Positions 27,662 to 37,090 of a stretch of 64,000 bases of DNA are shown here, in pieces. Numbering within the stretch: the stretch's first letter is position 1; every line of letters begins with the position of its first letter. Under the pieces are notes generated by a model. It worked only from the letters and a program-made list of their open reading frames with translations. It was not told the origin of the DNA and searched no databases. The position numbers and the translations under genes are program-made. This DNA comes from Aminobacter aminovorans. Lineage in GTDB: Bacteria; Pseudomonadota; Alphaproteobacteria; Rhizobiales; Rhizobiaceae. Where the stretch lies: assembly GCF_900445235.1 (NCBI RefSeq), contig NZ_UFSM01000001.1, positions 552,501 through 616,500 of the forward strand, read 5' to 3'.

Positions 27662-29815
27662 ATGGCGGAACGGTCTTTTGCGCGGGAGGTCGAAGACCTC
27701 AAGCTCGGTGAAGGCGATCTTTTTCGCGGCGAGGGCATCCTGGCCATCACCAAGGCGCTGTTGCAGTCCGGCGTCTCTTATGTCGGCGGCTACCAGGGTT
27801 CGCCGATCTCGCATCTGATGGACGTGCTCGCCGATGCCAAGCCGGTGCTCGACGAACTCGGCGTGCATTTCGAGTCTTCCGCTTCCGAAGCAGCCGCGGC
27901 CGCCATGCTGTCGGCCTCGGTGATGTACCCGCTGCGCGGCGCCGTGACCTGGAAATCGACGGCCGGCACCAATGTCGCCTGCGACGCACTGACCAACCTT
28001 GCCTCGAGCGGCGTCAAAGGCGGGGCGCTGATCATCCTCGGCGAGGACTATGGCGAGGGCTCGTCGATCCCGCAGGAGCGCAGCCATGCCTTTGCGATGA
28101 AATCGCAGATGTGGCTGCTCGACCCACGCCCCAATCTCGAGTCGATCGTCAAATCGGTCGAGGACGGCTTCGAGCTGTCGGAGGCGTCCAACACGCCTGT
28201 GATGATGCAGGTGCGCATCCGCGCCTGCCATGTGCATGGCCAGTTCGTCGCCAAGGACAACAAGCGCCCGGCCTTCACCATCAAGGAAGCACTGGAAAAC
28301 CCGGTGCGTGACCTCGACCGCATCGTGCTGCCGCCGGTGTCGATCACCGTGCACGACCGCGAGAAGATCGAGAAGCGCTGGCCGGCAGCGATCGATTTCA
28401 TCAAGCGCCGCAAGCTGAACGAATGGTTCGGCCCCGACGCGGGTGATGTCGGCATCATTCTGCAAGGCGGCATGTACAATTCGGTGATGCGCGCGCTGCA
28501 GCTCCTGGGGCTTGCCGACGCCTACGGCAACACGGCCATCCCGCTTTACGTGCTCAACGTCACCTATCCGCTGATCGACGACGAGGTGTCGGCATTCTGC
28601 GCAGGCAAACGCGCGGTGCTGATGGTCGAGGAGGGGCACCCAGACTATCTCGAGCAGGCGGTCAACAGCATCCTGCGCCGGCGCGACATCAACACCAGGC
28701 TTGCCGGCAAAGGCGTCTTGCCCGTACGCGGCGACTATACCGCTGCCGTCCTGATGAACGGCATCCAGGCGTTCCTTGAAGAACACGCCGTGGCCCTGCT
28801 CGGCAACCGCCCGCCGCTGCCGAGCGCCGACGCGGTGCTCGCCGACCCCAAGGTCAAGGCGCTCAATGCCGTCGTGCCGGCACGGCCCGCCGGCTTCTGC
28901 ACCGGCTGCCCAGAACGCCCGATCTTCGCCGCCATGAAGCTTGTCGAGCAGGAACTCGGCGAACACCATGTCTCGGCCGACATCGGCTGCCACCTGTTTT
29001 CCATCCTGCCGCCCTTTAACATCGGCGGCTCCACCATGGGCTACGGCCTCGGCCCGGCCTCGGCCTCCGCCTTCAATGTCGACGCCGGCAAGCGCGCCAT
29101 CTCGGTGATGGGCGATGGCGGCTTCTGGCACAACGGGCTGACCACCTCGGTCGGCAACGCCGTCTACAACAAGCATGACGGCGTCATCATGGTCGTCGAC
29201 AACTACTATTCGTCGGCGACCGGCGGGCAGGACATATTGTCGTCGCGCGCCGATAATCCGGAGCGCTCGACCAACAACTCCATCGTCAACGCCGTCAAGG
29301 GCATCGGCGCCAAATGGGTGCGCCAGATCGACCGCACCTATGACGTGGCGAAGATGCGCGACACGCTGAAGGAGGCGCTGACCTCGAAAGAGGAAGGGCC
29401 GAAGATCATAGTCGCCTCCTCGGAGTGCATGCTGAACCGGCAGCGCCGCGAAAAACCCTTGTTCTCCCAGGCGGTGAAATCCGGCCAGCGCATGGTGCGC
29501 GAACGTTTCGGCGTCGACGAGGACACCTGCACCGGCGATCATGCCTGCATCCGCCTGTCAGGCTGCCCGTCGCTGTCTCTCAAGCATACCGACGACCCGC
29601 TGCGCGACGATCCGGTGGTGGCGATCGACAATACGTGCGTCGGCTGCGGCAATTGCGGCGAAGTCTCGGAGGCGGCGGTGCTGTGCCCGTCCTTCTATCG
29701 CGCCGACATCATCTACAACCCCACCCGGCGCGACCGTTTCGCAGCCAGGCTGCGCAACGCCGTCATCGGCTTCCTGCAGCGCCGCCGCGAAGCCAGGCGC
29801 GTGGTCTTCGGGTGA
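27662..29815 (+). CDS. Indolepyruvate ferredoxin oxidoreductase alpha-subunit-like (IorA)
   Basis: 717-aa thiamine-diphosphate 2-oxoacid oxidoreductase. The N-terminal pyrimidine-binding domain has GGYQGSPISHLMDVL near residue 42; the TPP domain has FCTGCPERPIF near 417 and GDGGFWHNGL near 485. The C-terminus has ferredoxin-type clusters: CTGDHACIRLSGCPS near 621 and CVGCGNCGEVSEAAVLCP near 659. Oxidises aryl- or branched 2-oxoacids to acyl-CoA with ferredoxin reduction. ATG at 27662 follows GGGAGGG. The partner subunit gene follows after 5 bp. Confidence 0.93.
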   Translation: MAERSFAREVEDLKLGEGDLFRGEGILAITKALLQSGVSYVGGYQGSPISHLMDVLADAKPVLDELGVHFESSASEAAAAAMLSASVMYPLRGAVTWKSTAGTNVACDALTNLASSGVKGGALIILGEDYGEGSSIPQERSHAFAMKSQMWLLDPRPNLESIVKSVEDGFELSEASNTPVMMQVRIRACHVHGQFVAKDNKRPAFTIKEALENPVRDLDRIVLPPVSITVHDREKIEKRWPAAIDFIKRRKLNEWFGPDAGDVGIILQGGMYNSVMRALQLLGLADAYGNTAIPLYVLNVTYPLIDDEVSAFCAGKRAVLMVEEGHPDYLEQAVNSILRRRDINTRLAGKGVLPVRGDYTAAVLMNGIQAFLEEHAVALLGNRPPLPSADAVLADPKVKALNAVVPARPAGFCTGCPERPIFAAMKLVEQELGEHHVSADIGCHLFSILPPFNIGGSTMGYGLGPASASAFNVDAGKRAISVMGDGGFWHNGLTTSVGNAVYNKHDGVIMVVDNYYSSATGGQDILSSRADNPERSTNNSIVNAVKGIGAKWVRQIDRTYDVAKMRDTLKEALTSKEEGPKIIVASSECMLNRQRREKPLFSQAVKSGQRMVRERFGVDEDTCTGDHACIRLSGCPSLSLKHTDDPLRDDPVVAIDNTCVGCGNCGEVSEAAVLCPSFYRADIIYNPTRRDRFAARLRNAVIGFLQRRREARRVVFG

Positions 29816-29820
29816 ACGAC

Positions 29821-31365
29821 ATGAGCAGTCCAATGACCACCATATCCGCCGACGACAAGCCGATCTCACTGGCGATCCTTGCCATGGGCGGGCAAGGCGG
29901 CGGGGTGCTCGCCGACTGGGTGGTGGCGCTCGCCGAGGCAGAGGGCTGGGTCGCCCAGTCGACCTCTGTGCCCGGCGTCGCCCAGCGCACCGGCGCCACG
30001 ATCTACTACGTCGAGATGCTGAAGCCCAAAGGCAGTCAGATGCCGGTGCTGTCACTGATGCCGACGCCCGGCGACGTCGATGTCGTGTTGGCAGCCGAAT
30101 TCATGGAAGCCGGCCGCTCGATGTTGCGTGGACTGGTCACGCCGGACAAGACGACGTTGATCGCCTCGACCCACCGCGCCTATGCGGTCGGCGAAAAGGA
30201 AGTGCCGGGCGACGGTACCGGCGATCCCCTGGCAGTCGTCGACGCCTTTGGCGTCGCGGCCAGGAAGACTATTATCTTCGACATGCAGACGCTGGCCGAA
30301 AAGAATGGCAGCGTCATCTCGTCGGCGATGTTCGGCGCCTTGGCCGGCGCCAATGTCCTGCCGTTCACCCGCCAGGCCTTCGAGGCTGCGGTGCGCGCCG
30401 GCGGCAAGGGCGTCGAGGCCAGCCTTCGTGCCTTTGGCGCCGCCTTCGACCGGGCCCGCGACGGCACGCCTGATAACGTCGCCAGGAAGCCTGAAAAGCT
30501 GCTGCCGGACGCACCTCTGTCGGTCGGTCATCCAAAGCTCGACCGGCTGCTCGACCGCATCCATTCCGAGTTCCCGCCAGTGCTGGCGCCGATGCTTTAT
30601 GCCGGCGCGAAGAAGCTCGTCGACTTCCAGGACCCGCGTTATGCCGAGGAGTATCTCGACACCGCGTCGCGCCTGCTCACGCTTGACCGAAACGCCGGCG
30701 GTGAAACCCGGAACTTCGGCTTCAGCCAGGAGATCGCCAAATATCTCGCCATCGCCATGGCCTATGACGATGTCGTGCGGGTCGCCGACCTCAAGACGCG
30801 CGCGACGCGTTTCGAACGCGTCCGCAAGGAGATCGGCGCCACCGGCGAACAACTCGTCTACACCACCGAATACATGCACCCGCGCGCCGAGGAGGTTATC
30901 GGCACGATGCCGGCGTCCCTCGGCCAGTTCATCGAGAACCGCCCGGCGCTGCTCAAGTTGCTGGAGCGCCTGTTCAGCAAGGGCCGGCGCGTGCGCACCG
31001 GTACCGTCGGCTGGTTCTTGGCACTCTATGCGCTCTCCAGCTTGAAGCCGATCCGCCGCACCATGCTGCGCCACAGGCGCGAAATGGCGCATGTCGCAAG
31101 CTGGCTGGAAACGGCGTCATCCCTGCTTCCCGCCAATTACGAGCTGGCGTCAGCGGTGGTCGGCAGCCGTCGGCTGGTGAAGGGCTATTCCGACACGCAC
31201 AGCCGCGGCCAGGGCAAGTTCGACAAGGTGCTCTCGGCGGTGCCTCTGCTGCAAGGACGCGAGGATGGCGGAATCTGGCTCAAGCGCCTCGTTCAGGCAG
31301 CGCTGCAGGACGAGGCTGGAAAGTCGCTCGACGGCGCATTGGCGACAGTCCGAAGTTTCGCCTGA
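29821..31365 (+). CDS. Indolepyruvate ferredoxin oxidoreductase beta-subunit-like (IorB) with C-terminal extension
   Basis: 514 aa. Residues 15-200 are the gamma-type oxidoreductase domain (AILAMGGQGGGVLADW, SVPGVAQRTGATIYYVEM). The remaining 300 residues form the extra domain seen in alphaproteobacterial forms of this subunit, with no motif I can assign. The start at 29821 lies 5 bp after the alpha-subunit stop. The two subunits should form a cytoplasmic complex that decarboxylates an aromatic 2-oxoacid. Classical Ior subunits of archaea are much shorter on the beta side. Confidence 0.9.
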   Translation: MSSPMTTISADDKPISLAILAMGGQGGGVLADWVVALAEAEGWVAQSTSVPGVAQRTGATIYYVEMLKPKGSQMPVLSLMPTPGDVDVVLAAEFMEAGRSMLRGLVTPDKTTLIASTHRAYAVGEKEVPGDGTGDPLAVVDAFGVAARKTIIFDMQTLAEKNGSVISSAMFGALAGANVLPFTRQAFEAAVRAGGKGVEASLRAFGAAFDRARDGTPDNVARKPEKLLPDAPLSVGHPKLDRLLDRIHSEFPPVLAPMLYAGAKKLVDFQDPRYAEEYLDTASRLLTLDRNAGGETRNFGFSQEIAKYLAIAMAYDDVVRVADLKTRATRFERVRKEIGATGEQLVYTTEYMHPRAEEVIGTMPASLGQFIENRPALLKLLERLFSKGRRVRTGTVGWFLALYALSSLKPIRRTMLRHRREMAHVASWLETASSLLPANYELASAVVGSRRLVKGYSDTHSRGQGKFDKVLSAVPLLQGREDGGIWLKRLVQAALQDEAGKSLDGALATVRSFA

Positions 31366-31379
31366 CCGGTTTGCAGCAC

Positions 31380-31934
31380 CTAGGCCTCGACGTCGGCTTT
31401 TGCCTCGCCGGCCTTGTCTGCTGCGTCACCGCCGCCGCCGATCCGGTCGATGTTGCGCAGGACCTTGTGCAGCGTGACGATGAAAGCATCGTATTCGTCG
31501 GGCTCGATGCCCTCGAACAGCTGCGAGAAGATGCCGAACAGCACCGGCCAGAATTGCTGGAAGACGTCGCGGCCAGCGTCGGTGATGTGCACTTCGCGCA
31601 CGCGCATATCGTCAGCGCGCGACTGGCGCCGGACAAAGCCCTGCTCCTCCAGCGAATCGAGCGTTCGGCTCATCGTCGACTGTTCGACAACCGCGAGGAA
31701 GGACAGCTCGTTGACCGTCAGTCCCGGCGAGATGGTCAAGAGCGCGATCGCCCGCATCTTCGGCGTGGTCAGGTCGAGCGGGCGCAGCCGTTCCTGCAGG
31801 TTGGCATTGTAGCTCGCCGACAGGCGGTTGATGAGGTGCGGAGCGAAGCGGTTGAGCCCGATTTCGCCGAGGCTGGGCAGACGGTTGCCGTCGCCAGCCT
31901 CCCTGAACGACCCGGTGAAGTATTTCGTGACCAT
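31380..31934 (-). CDS. MarR-family transcriptional regulator
   Basis: 184 aa from the ATG at 31934; an upstream ATG at 32018 would add 28 residues of no family character. The winged helix covers about residues 45-110 (ISPGLTVNELSFLAVVEQST, MSRTLDSLEEQGFVRR, then DDMRVREVHIT wing). Convergent with the Ior-like genes and downstream of the cyclase gene. ATGCATTT-type repeats upstream of both neighbours suggest that it represses them until an aromatic ligand binds. Confidence 0.9.
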   Translation of the reverse strand: MVTKYFTGSFREAGDGNRLPSLGEIGLNRFAPHLINRLSASYNANLQERLRPLDLTTPKMRAIALLTISPGLTVNELSFLAVVEQSTMSRTLDSLEEQGFVRRQSRADDMRVREVHITDAGRDVFQQFWPVLFGIFSQLFEGIEPDEYDAFIVTLHKVLRNIDRIGGGGDAADKAGEAKADVEA

Positions 31935-32035
31935 TGCTACCCGTTCGGCTCGATGGAGTTCGACGCTGTTCGGATTGCCATGAAGCCGATTATCCGGCAA
32001 CCGTCCAGAGCCTCTCACCTGGCATCAAATGAAAA

Positions 32036-32062
32036 GGCCGGGCGCCACAAGGCAACCCGGCC
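32036..32062 (-). terminator. Terminator after the cyclase gene
   Basis: Read on the minus strand, GGCCGGG... pairs as CCCGGCC with its complement (arms 32036-32042 and 32056-32062) and is followed by TTTTCATTT. It separates the cyclase gene from the MarR gene. Confidence 0.75.
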
Positions 32063-32143
32063 CTACGCCGCAAGACGGCTGGTACCATCCAGCTTGCGGC
32101 GACAGCGGCGGTGGGAGCCGCCGCAGTCCCCAATGAGGCTTGA

Positions 32144-32935
32144 TCAGGCGCGTGGCGCGAGCGCGAAGGCGCGCACCGGGCTGCCGGTGCCGCCGACGAT
32201 CTTGAGCGGCGCCACGACCAGCACGGCACCCGTGGCCGGCAGCTTGTCGAGGTTGCACAGGCTGGCGAGGCCATAGCTGCCGACTTCGAGCAGCAGGCTG
32301 TGCGCGGGGAACGGCGGATCCATCGCAACCGCGCTGCCGGCATCCGTGCCGACGCATTCGTTGCCGAAGCCGAGCACGCCGCGCTCGACCAGAAGACGAA
32401 CGCAATCGACGCTCGGCCCGGGCGTATGCGGGCCATTCTCGTCGGCGTTCAGGAAGGCCTCGGTCGAGGTGTTGCGCGGATACCAATCCGAGCGCATCAG
32501 CACCCAGGCGCCACGCGGTATCTGGCCATGCACGGCCTCCCAGGCCTTCACGCCATCGGCAGTCAGCAGGAAGTCCGAATTGGCGGCGACCTCCTTCGAA
32601 CAGTCGATAACGACGCAAGGTGCTACGAAGGACTGCGGCGACACGGTGTCGGTGGTGCCCTGGGCGACGTCCTTGCCGGAGATCCAGTGCACCGGGGCAT
32701 CGAAATGGGTGCCGGTGTGCTCGCCGAGCTCCATCCAGCCCCAGGCCCACCACGGACCGTTGGCATCATAGCGCGAGATCTCGTGCATCTTGAACTTCGG
32801 CGTGTTCCTGGCGAAATCCGGCGGCAGGTACAGGACCGGCGTATCTGGCCCCAGCGGCGCGGTCAGGTCGACGATCTGGACCGCGCCCGTGGCGATTGCC
32901 GACGCGAAATCGGCCAGCGTCTGGTTGGCTGTCAT
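32144..32935 (-). CDS. Cyclase-family hydrolase (kynurenine formamidase-like)
   Basis: 263 aa with the metal-binding motif HTGTHFDAPVH near residue 74, the hallmark HxGTHxDxPxH of the cyclase/KynB family, and a later conserved ECVGTDAGS near 194. KynB hydrolyses N-formylkynurenine; other members act on isatin or other amide rings. Longer than typical KynB (about 210 aa), closer to the isatin hydrolase/other cyclase group. Divergent from the Liv-type operon, and linked to Ior-like genes by the MarR gene and shared upstream motif, it may open an indole-derived ring. Confidence 0.88.
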   Translation of the reverse strand: MTANQTLADFASAIATGAVQIVDLTAPLGPDTPVLYLPPDFARNTPKFKMHEISRYDANGPWWAWGWMELGEHTGTHFDAPVHWISGKDVAQGTTDTVSPQSFVAPCVVIDCSKEVAANSDFLLTADGVKAWEAVHGQIPRGAWVLMRSDWYPRNTSTEAFLNADENGPHTPGPSVDCVRLLVERGVLGFGNECVGTDAGSAVAMDPPFPAHSLLLEVGSYGLASLCNLDKLPATGAVLVVAPLKIVGGTGSPVRAFALAPRA

Positions 32936-33499
32936 CTTGGCTCTCCTCCTCTTTGCCCGGTCCGGAAGGCCAGGTTTGCTTCAGCCTAATCAAGTCATAT
33001 GCATTTGCAAATATTATTTTTGGTCAGATGCCAACACAGCCGGCATCCTTCAAGCTCGAATATCCCCGCATGCATGGTTCCTGCCGGATTTGACTGACCA
33101 CGGGGCAGCTGTCGAGATGCCCGCGGGCCTGACCTTGGCCCCGGCAGGCCGCCGCATCGTGCCTGCGTTCGGCTTCAGAGCAGGTGAAAATCTTCCGATA
33201 CGGCACAAATTCTACAAAAATCTGAAATACGGACGCTTCGTTTTTGTGCTGCGACACGCGGCTACGAAAGACGCTGCTAAACAAATCAAACATCTGATTA
33301 CAATCACGTATTTCGACATTTTCCCCGCAGTTGTCGCCTCAAGTCAATGTCTTTCGGCCTCGCTTTACAACCGTAAAATTTTGTGCGCTTATGATCAAAT
33401 GATGGAAGTGAGGAACGTTTCCGCGACGGCTTGACCAACGGGCACCAAGGCCTGAGACGAGCACGCGGCTGCCATCATCCAAACAAGGGGAACGGACTG
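32936..33499. promoter_or_regulatory. 564-bp divergent control region
   Basis: No convincing gene. Near the cyclase start lies ATATGCATTT (32997-33006) running into the palindrome ATTTGCAAAT (33003-33012), a likely MarR site. Near the binding-protein gene lies TGATCAAATGA (33392-33402), matching the TTTGATCAAA site of the second GntR regulon. The middle (about 33050-33380) is AT-richer than its surroundings with no further structure I can support. Confidence 0.55.
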
Positions 33500-34774
33500 A
33501 TGAACAAAACCAAGGGTCTGATGCTGGCCAGCCTGCTTGCGGCCACCGCATTTTCCACCACCTCGGCAATGGCCGAAGACGCCGCATGCCCGGTCAAGAT
33601 CGGCGGCGTGCTGTCGCTGACCGGCTCGATGGGTGCCGTCGGCAAGAACATCGCCAACAGCGCCCAGCTCGCCATCGCCAACATCAACGAGGGCGGCGGC
33701 GTCAAGGGCTGCCAGGTCGAGTTCGTGCTGCGCGACGACCAGGGCCAGCCCAACGTCGGCGTCGACGCCGCCAAGTATCTCGTCGATGTCGAGGGCGTGA
33801 AGGCACTGTCGGCCAGCATCGGCAGCGGCGTCACCATCCCGATCCTGACTTCAGTGGCTGCACCCTCGCAGATCCCGCAGATCGCCTGCTGCGCCTCGGC
33901 GCCGACGCTGACCACGCTTGCCCAGGAAGGCAAGACCGGCGGCTTCTTCTTCCGCACTTTCCCGGGCGTCAAGAATCTCGCCTATCCGCCGGCCAAGATC
34001 GCCGCCGACCGCGGCCTCAAGCGCATCGCCATGATCTATGTGAACACCGACTACGGCGCGAGCCTGGTCAAGGACTTCACCAAGGCAACCGAGAAGTTCG
34101 GCGGCCAGGTGGTCAAGGCCGTGGCCTTCAACGAAAACCAGGCCTCCTATCGCGCCGAAGTGTCGGCGGCACTGGCCGAGAAGCCGGACGCGATGTTCCT
34201 CGTCGCCTTCCCGCAGGACGGCGCCACCATTGCCCGCGAGTGGATTTCGCTCGGCGGCTCGCAGGAGCTGATCCTCAACAACGCCCTGCGCAGCCCTGAC
34301 TTCGTCAAGGCCGTCGGCGCCAAGTATCTGAACAAGGCATTCGGCACCGACAACGCCTCGGCGGAAAGCCCCTCGCTCGAGCAGTTCAAGGCAGCCTTCA
34401 AGGCCGCCCACAACGCCAGCGCCGACGGCCCCGGCATCTCCAACGAATATGACGCCGTGACCATCCTCGGCCTCGCCATGAACATCGCGCCCGACCTGAA
34501 GGGCGCTTCGATCCGCGACGCCATCCGCAAGACGCAGGCACCCGACGGTGAGGCGATCGGCACCGGCCCTGCCGAGTTCAAGAAGGCGCTGGAGCTGATC
34601 AAGGCAGGCAAGCCGATCAAATATGTCGGTGCGCTCGGCCCGATCGAGTTTGACGTCAATGGTGACATCAGCGGCCCGGCACTATCGTGGCACATCGAAG
34701 GCGAGGAACTGGTCATCGACAAGACCATCGGCAACGAGGACATGAAGAAGCTGTTCGCGGAAATCGACGGTTAA
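33500..34774 (+). CDS. Liv-type ABC substrate-binding protein
   Basis: 424-aa periplasmic-binding protein of the branched-chain/hydrophobic amino-acid type. Signal peptide MNKTKGLMLASLLAATAFST with cleavage after AMA; mature part begins with KIGGVLSLTGSMGAVGKNIANS. The ATG at 33500 follows AAGGGGAA; an upstream in-frame start would mask the signal peptide. It is the only binding-protein gene for the permease and ATPase genes at 40.4-43.8 kb, which lie in a separate operon with the same TTTGATCAAA-type site. Substrate probably an amino acid or derivative. Confidence 0.93.
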   Translation: MNKTKGLMLASLLAATAFSTTSAMAEDAACPVKIGGVLSLTGSMGAVGKNIANSAQLAIANINEGGGVKGCQVEFVLRDDQGQPNVGVDAAKYLVDVEGVKALSASIGSGVTIPILTSVAAPSQIPQIACCASAPTLTTLAQEGKTGGFFFRTFPGVKNLAYPPAKIAADRGLKRIAMIYVNTDYGASLVKDFTKATEKFGGQVVKAVAFNENQASYRAEVSAALAEKPDAMFLVAFPQDGATIAREWISLGGSQELILNNALRSPDFVKAVGAKYLNKAFGTDNASAESPSLEQFKAAFKAAHNASADGPGISNEYDAVTILGLAMNIAPDLKGASIRDAIRKTQAPDGEAIGTGPAEFKKALELIKAGKPIKYVGALGPIEFDVNGDISGPALSWHIEGEELVIDKTIGNEDMKKLFAEIDG

Positions 34775-34792
34775 GACAGGCACCGGACGGGC

Positions 34793-37090
34793 ATGACCAG
34801 CTACACGCTATCCCACTGGGGCACCTATGAGGTCGAACCCCGTGGAAACGGTTTGCCCGCCCTGAAGCCATTCAGGCGCGATCGGGACCCGAGCCCGATC
34901 GGCCTCTATCAACTCGACCCGGCGCTCGACAGGCTCCGGGTCCGGCGACCGGCCATACGCAAGAGCTGGCTCGAGCATGGCCCGGGGGCTTCACCGGAGC
35001 GTCGCGGCATCGATCCCTTCGTCGAAGTCGAATGGGACCATGCGCTCGACCTCACTGCCGCAGAGATCGACCGCGTGCGCACCACCTACGGCAATGCATC
35101 GATTTTCGGTGGTTCCTATGGCTGGTCGAGTGCCGGCCGCTTTCACCACGCGCAAAGCCAGGTACACCGCTTCCTGAATGCCGCCGGCGGCTATGTCCGG
35201 CATGTCGATTCCTACAGCCTGGGTGCGGCCAACGTCGTGCTGCCGCATATCGTTGCGAGCATGGACGAACTGATGGCCGGCCATTCCTCCTGGGACACGC
35301 TGGCGGCCCATTGCGAGCTGTTCGTCAGCTTCGGCGGCGTGCCGGTCAAGAATTCACAGATCAATGCCGGCGGCGTCGCGCTGCACGGCGTGCCGGCGGG
35401 CCTGGCCGGCATGCGCGCGGCCGGCACGCGCTTCGTCAACATCGGCCCGGTGCGCGACAATTTCGGCACGGTCGCCGATGCGGCGGAATGGATCGCCTGC
35501 CGGCCCAACACCGACACCGCCCTGATGCTGGCGCTGGCCTGGGTGCTGTTCAGCGAGAACCTGCACGACAAGGCATTCCTCGAACGCTGCTGTACCGGCT
35601 TCAAAACCTTCGTCCCCTATCTCACCGGAGCCACCGACAGTGTGCCGAAGACACCCGAATGGGCCGAAGCGATCAGCGGCGTGCCGGCCGGAACCATCTT
35701 CGATCTTGCCCGCCACATGGCATCGGCACGCACGATGCTCAATGTTTCGTGGTCCATGCAGCGCGCCAGCCATGGCGAACAACCCTACTGGATGGTGGTG
35801 ACGCTGGCGGCGATGCTCGGCCAGATCGGTACTCCCGGCGGCGGTTTCGGTGTCGGTTATGGCGCGGCAAATCTTGTCGGCAGCGCCCACACCCGCATCA
35901 AGGGGCCGACGCTGTCGCAGCTCAAGCCGGGCATTCCCGACTTCATTCCTGTCGCGCGCATCGCCGACATGCTGCTCAATCCCGGCGCGCCCTTCACCTA
36001 CAACGGCAAGACGCAGAATTACCCCGACATCCACCTGATCTACTGGGCCGGCGGCAACCCGTTCCACCATCACCAGGATCTCAACCGCCTGCTCACGGCC
36101 TGGCAGAAGCCCGACACCGTCATCGTCAACGAGCAGTACTGGACGCCGACGGCCAAGCGCGCCGACATTGTCTTGCCGGCGACAATCTCGCTCGAACGCG
36201 ACGATATCGGTTCCGCCACGCTGGAGGCCTTCATCGTTGCCATGAAGCAAGCAGTGCCGCCGGCGGGAGAGGCGCGCGACGACTACGCCATCTTCGCCGA
36301 ATTGGCCGAGCGACTCGGCTGCGGCGAAACCTTCTCGGAAGGGCTCGACGCCGCCGGCTGGCTGTCGCGGCTCTACGAGGAATGCCGGCCGCTCAATCGC
36401 ACGCGGGGGCTCGACCTGCCCGATTTCGAAACCTTTTGGCGCGACGGGCTGATCGACCTGACCCCGCTCGACCGTCCCGTGACCATGCTTGCCGATTTCG
36501 TCGCCGATCCGGAGCGCAAACCGCTCGGTACACCGTCGGGCAAGATCGAGATCTTCTCGCAGCGTATCGCCGGCTTCGGCCTGGACGACTGCCCCGGCCA
36601 TGCGACCTGGATGGCACCGGCGGAGTGGCTGGGCGGCGGGCTCGCCACCAAATATCCGCTGCACCTTCTGACCGACCAGCCGGCGCGCCGGCTGCACAGC
36701 CAGCTCGACGCCAGCCCCTACAGTGCCGGCGGCAAGTCGAATGGCCGCGAGCTGGTCTACATGAACCCTGGCGATGCCGCGCAACGGGGGCTGGAAGAGG
36801 GCCAGATCGTCGAGCTCTACAACGACCGCGGCCGCTGCCTGGCTGCGGTGACGATCACCGGCGACATCATGCCCGGCGTGGCGCGACTCAACACCGGTGC
36901 CTGGTTCGATCCAGACCCTGAGACCGGGCTTGAAAAGCATGGCAACCCGAACGTGCTGACGCTCGACGTGCCGGCGTCCGGCCTGTCGCAAGGCTGCAGC
37001 GCCCAGACGTGCCTTGTCGAGATCGCCGCCTTTGTCGGCCCGCTGCCACCTGTCACCGCCTTTTGCCTGCCGGAATTCGCGACATCATGA
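34793..37090 (+). CDS. Molybdopterin S-/N-oxide reductase (BisC/TorA/DorA family)
   Basis: 765 aa. Tyr109 and Trp111 in GGSYGW match the active-site Tyr and Trp of DMSO reductase, and Ser142 in DSYSLGAANVVLP matches its Mo-ligating serine. Later YWAGGNPFHHHQDLNRL and the C-terminal MPT-binding domain (LLTDQPARRLHSQLD) are typical. No Tat signal, so it is cytoplasmic, like biotin sulfoxide reductase. Its place between an amino-acid binding protein and an FAD oxidase suggests reduction of an imported sulfoxide or N-oxide amino acid, or recycling of a product. Overlaps the next gene by 4 bp. Confidence 0.93.
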   Translation: MTSYTLSHWGTYEVEPRGNGLPALKPFRRDRDPSPIGLYQLDPALDRLRVRRPAIRKSWLEHGPGASPERRGIDPFVEVEWDHALDLTAAEIDRVRTTYGNASIFGGSYGWSSAGRFHHAQSQVHRFLNAAGGYVRHVDSYSLGAANVVLPHIVASMDELMAGHSSWDTLAAHCELFVSFGGVPVKNSQINAGGVALHGVPAGLAGMRAAGTRFVNIGPVRDNFGTVADAAEWIACRPNTDTALMLALAWVLFSENLHDKAFLERCCTGFKTFVPYLTGATDSVPKTPEWAEAISGVPAGTIFDLARHMASARTMLNVSWSMQRASHGEQPYWMVVTLAAMLGQIGTPGGGFGVGYGAANLVGSAHTRIKGPTLSQLKPGIPDFIPVARIADMLLNPGAPFTYNGKTQNYPDIHLIYWAGGNPFHHHQDLNRLLTAWQKPDTVIVNEQYWTPTAKRADIVLPATISLERDDIGSATLEAFIVAMKQAVPPAGEARDDYAIFAELAERLGCGETFSEGLDAAGWLSRLYEECRPLNRTRGLDLPDFETFWRDGLIDLTPLDRPVTMLADFVADPERKPLGTPSGKIEIFSQRIAGFGLDDCPGHATWMAPAEWLGGGLATKYPLHLLTDQPARRLHSQLDASPYSAGGKSNGRELVYMNPGDAAQRGLEEGQIVELYNDRGRCLAAVTITGDIMPGVARLNTGAWFDPDPETGLEKHGNPNVLTLDVPASGLSQGCSAQTCLVEIAAFVGPLPPVTAFCLPEFATS

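Noticed and set aside
32790..33434. 214-aa plus-strand frame in the cyclase/binding-protein gap
   Set aside because: Starts inside the cyclase gene, lacks motifs and a ribosome site, and covers probable operators.
35032..36991. Long overlapping frames on both strands within the molybdoenzyme gene
   Set aside because: No motifs; the 765-aa frame has all active-site features.
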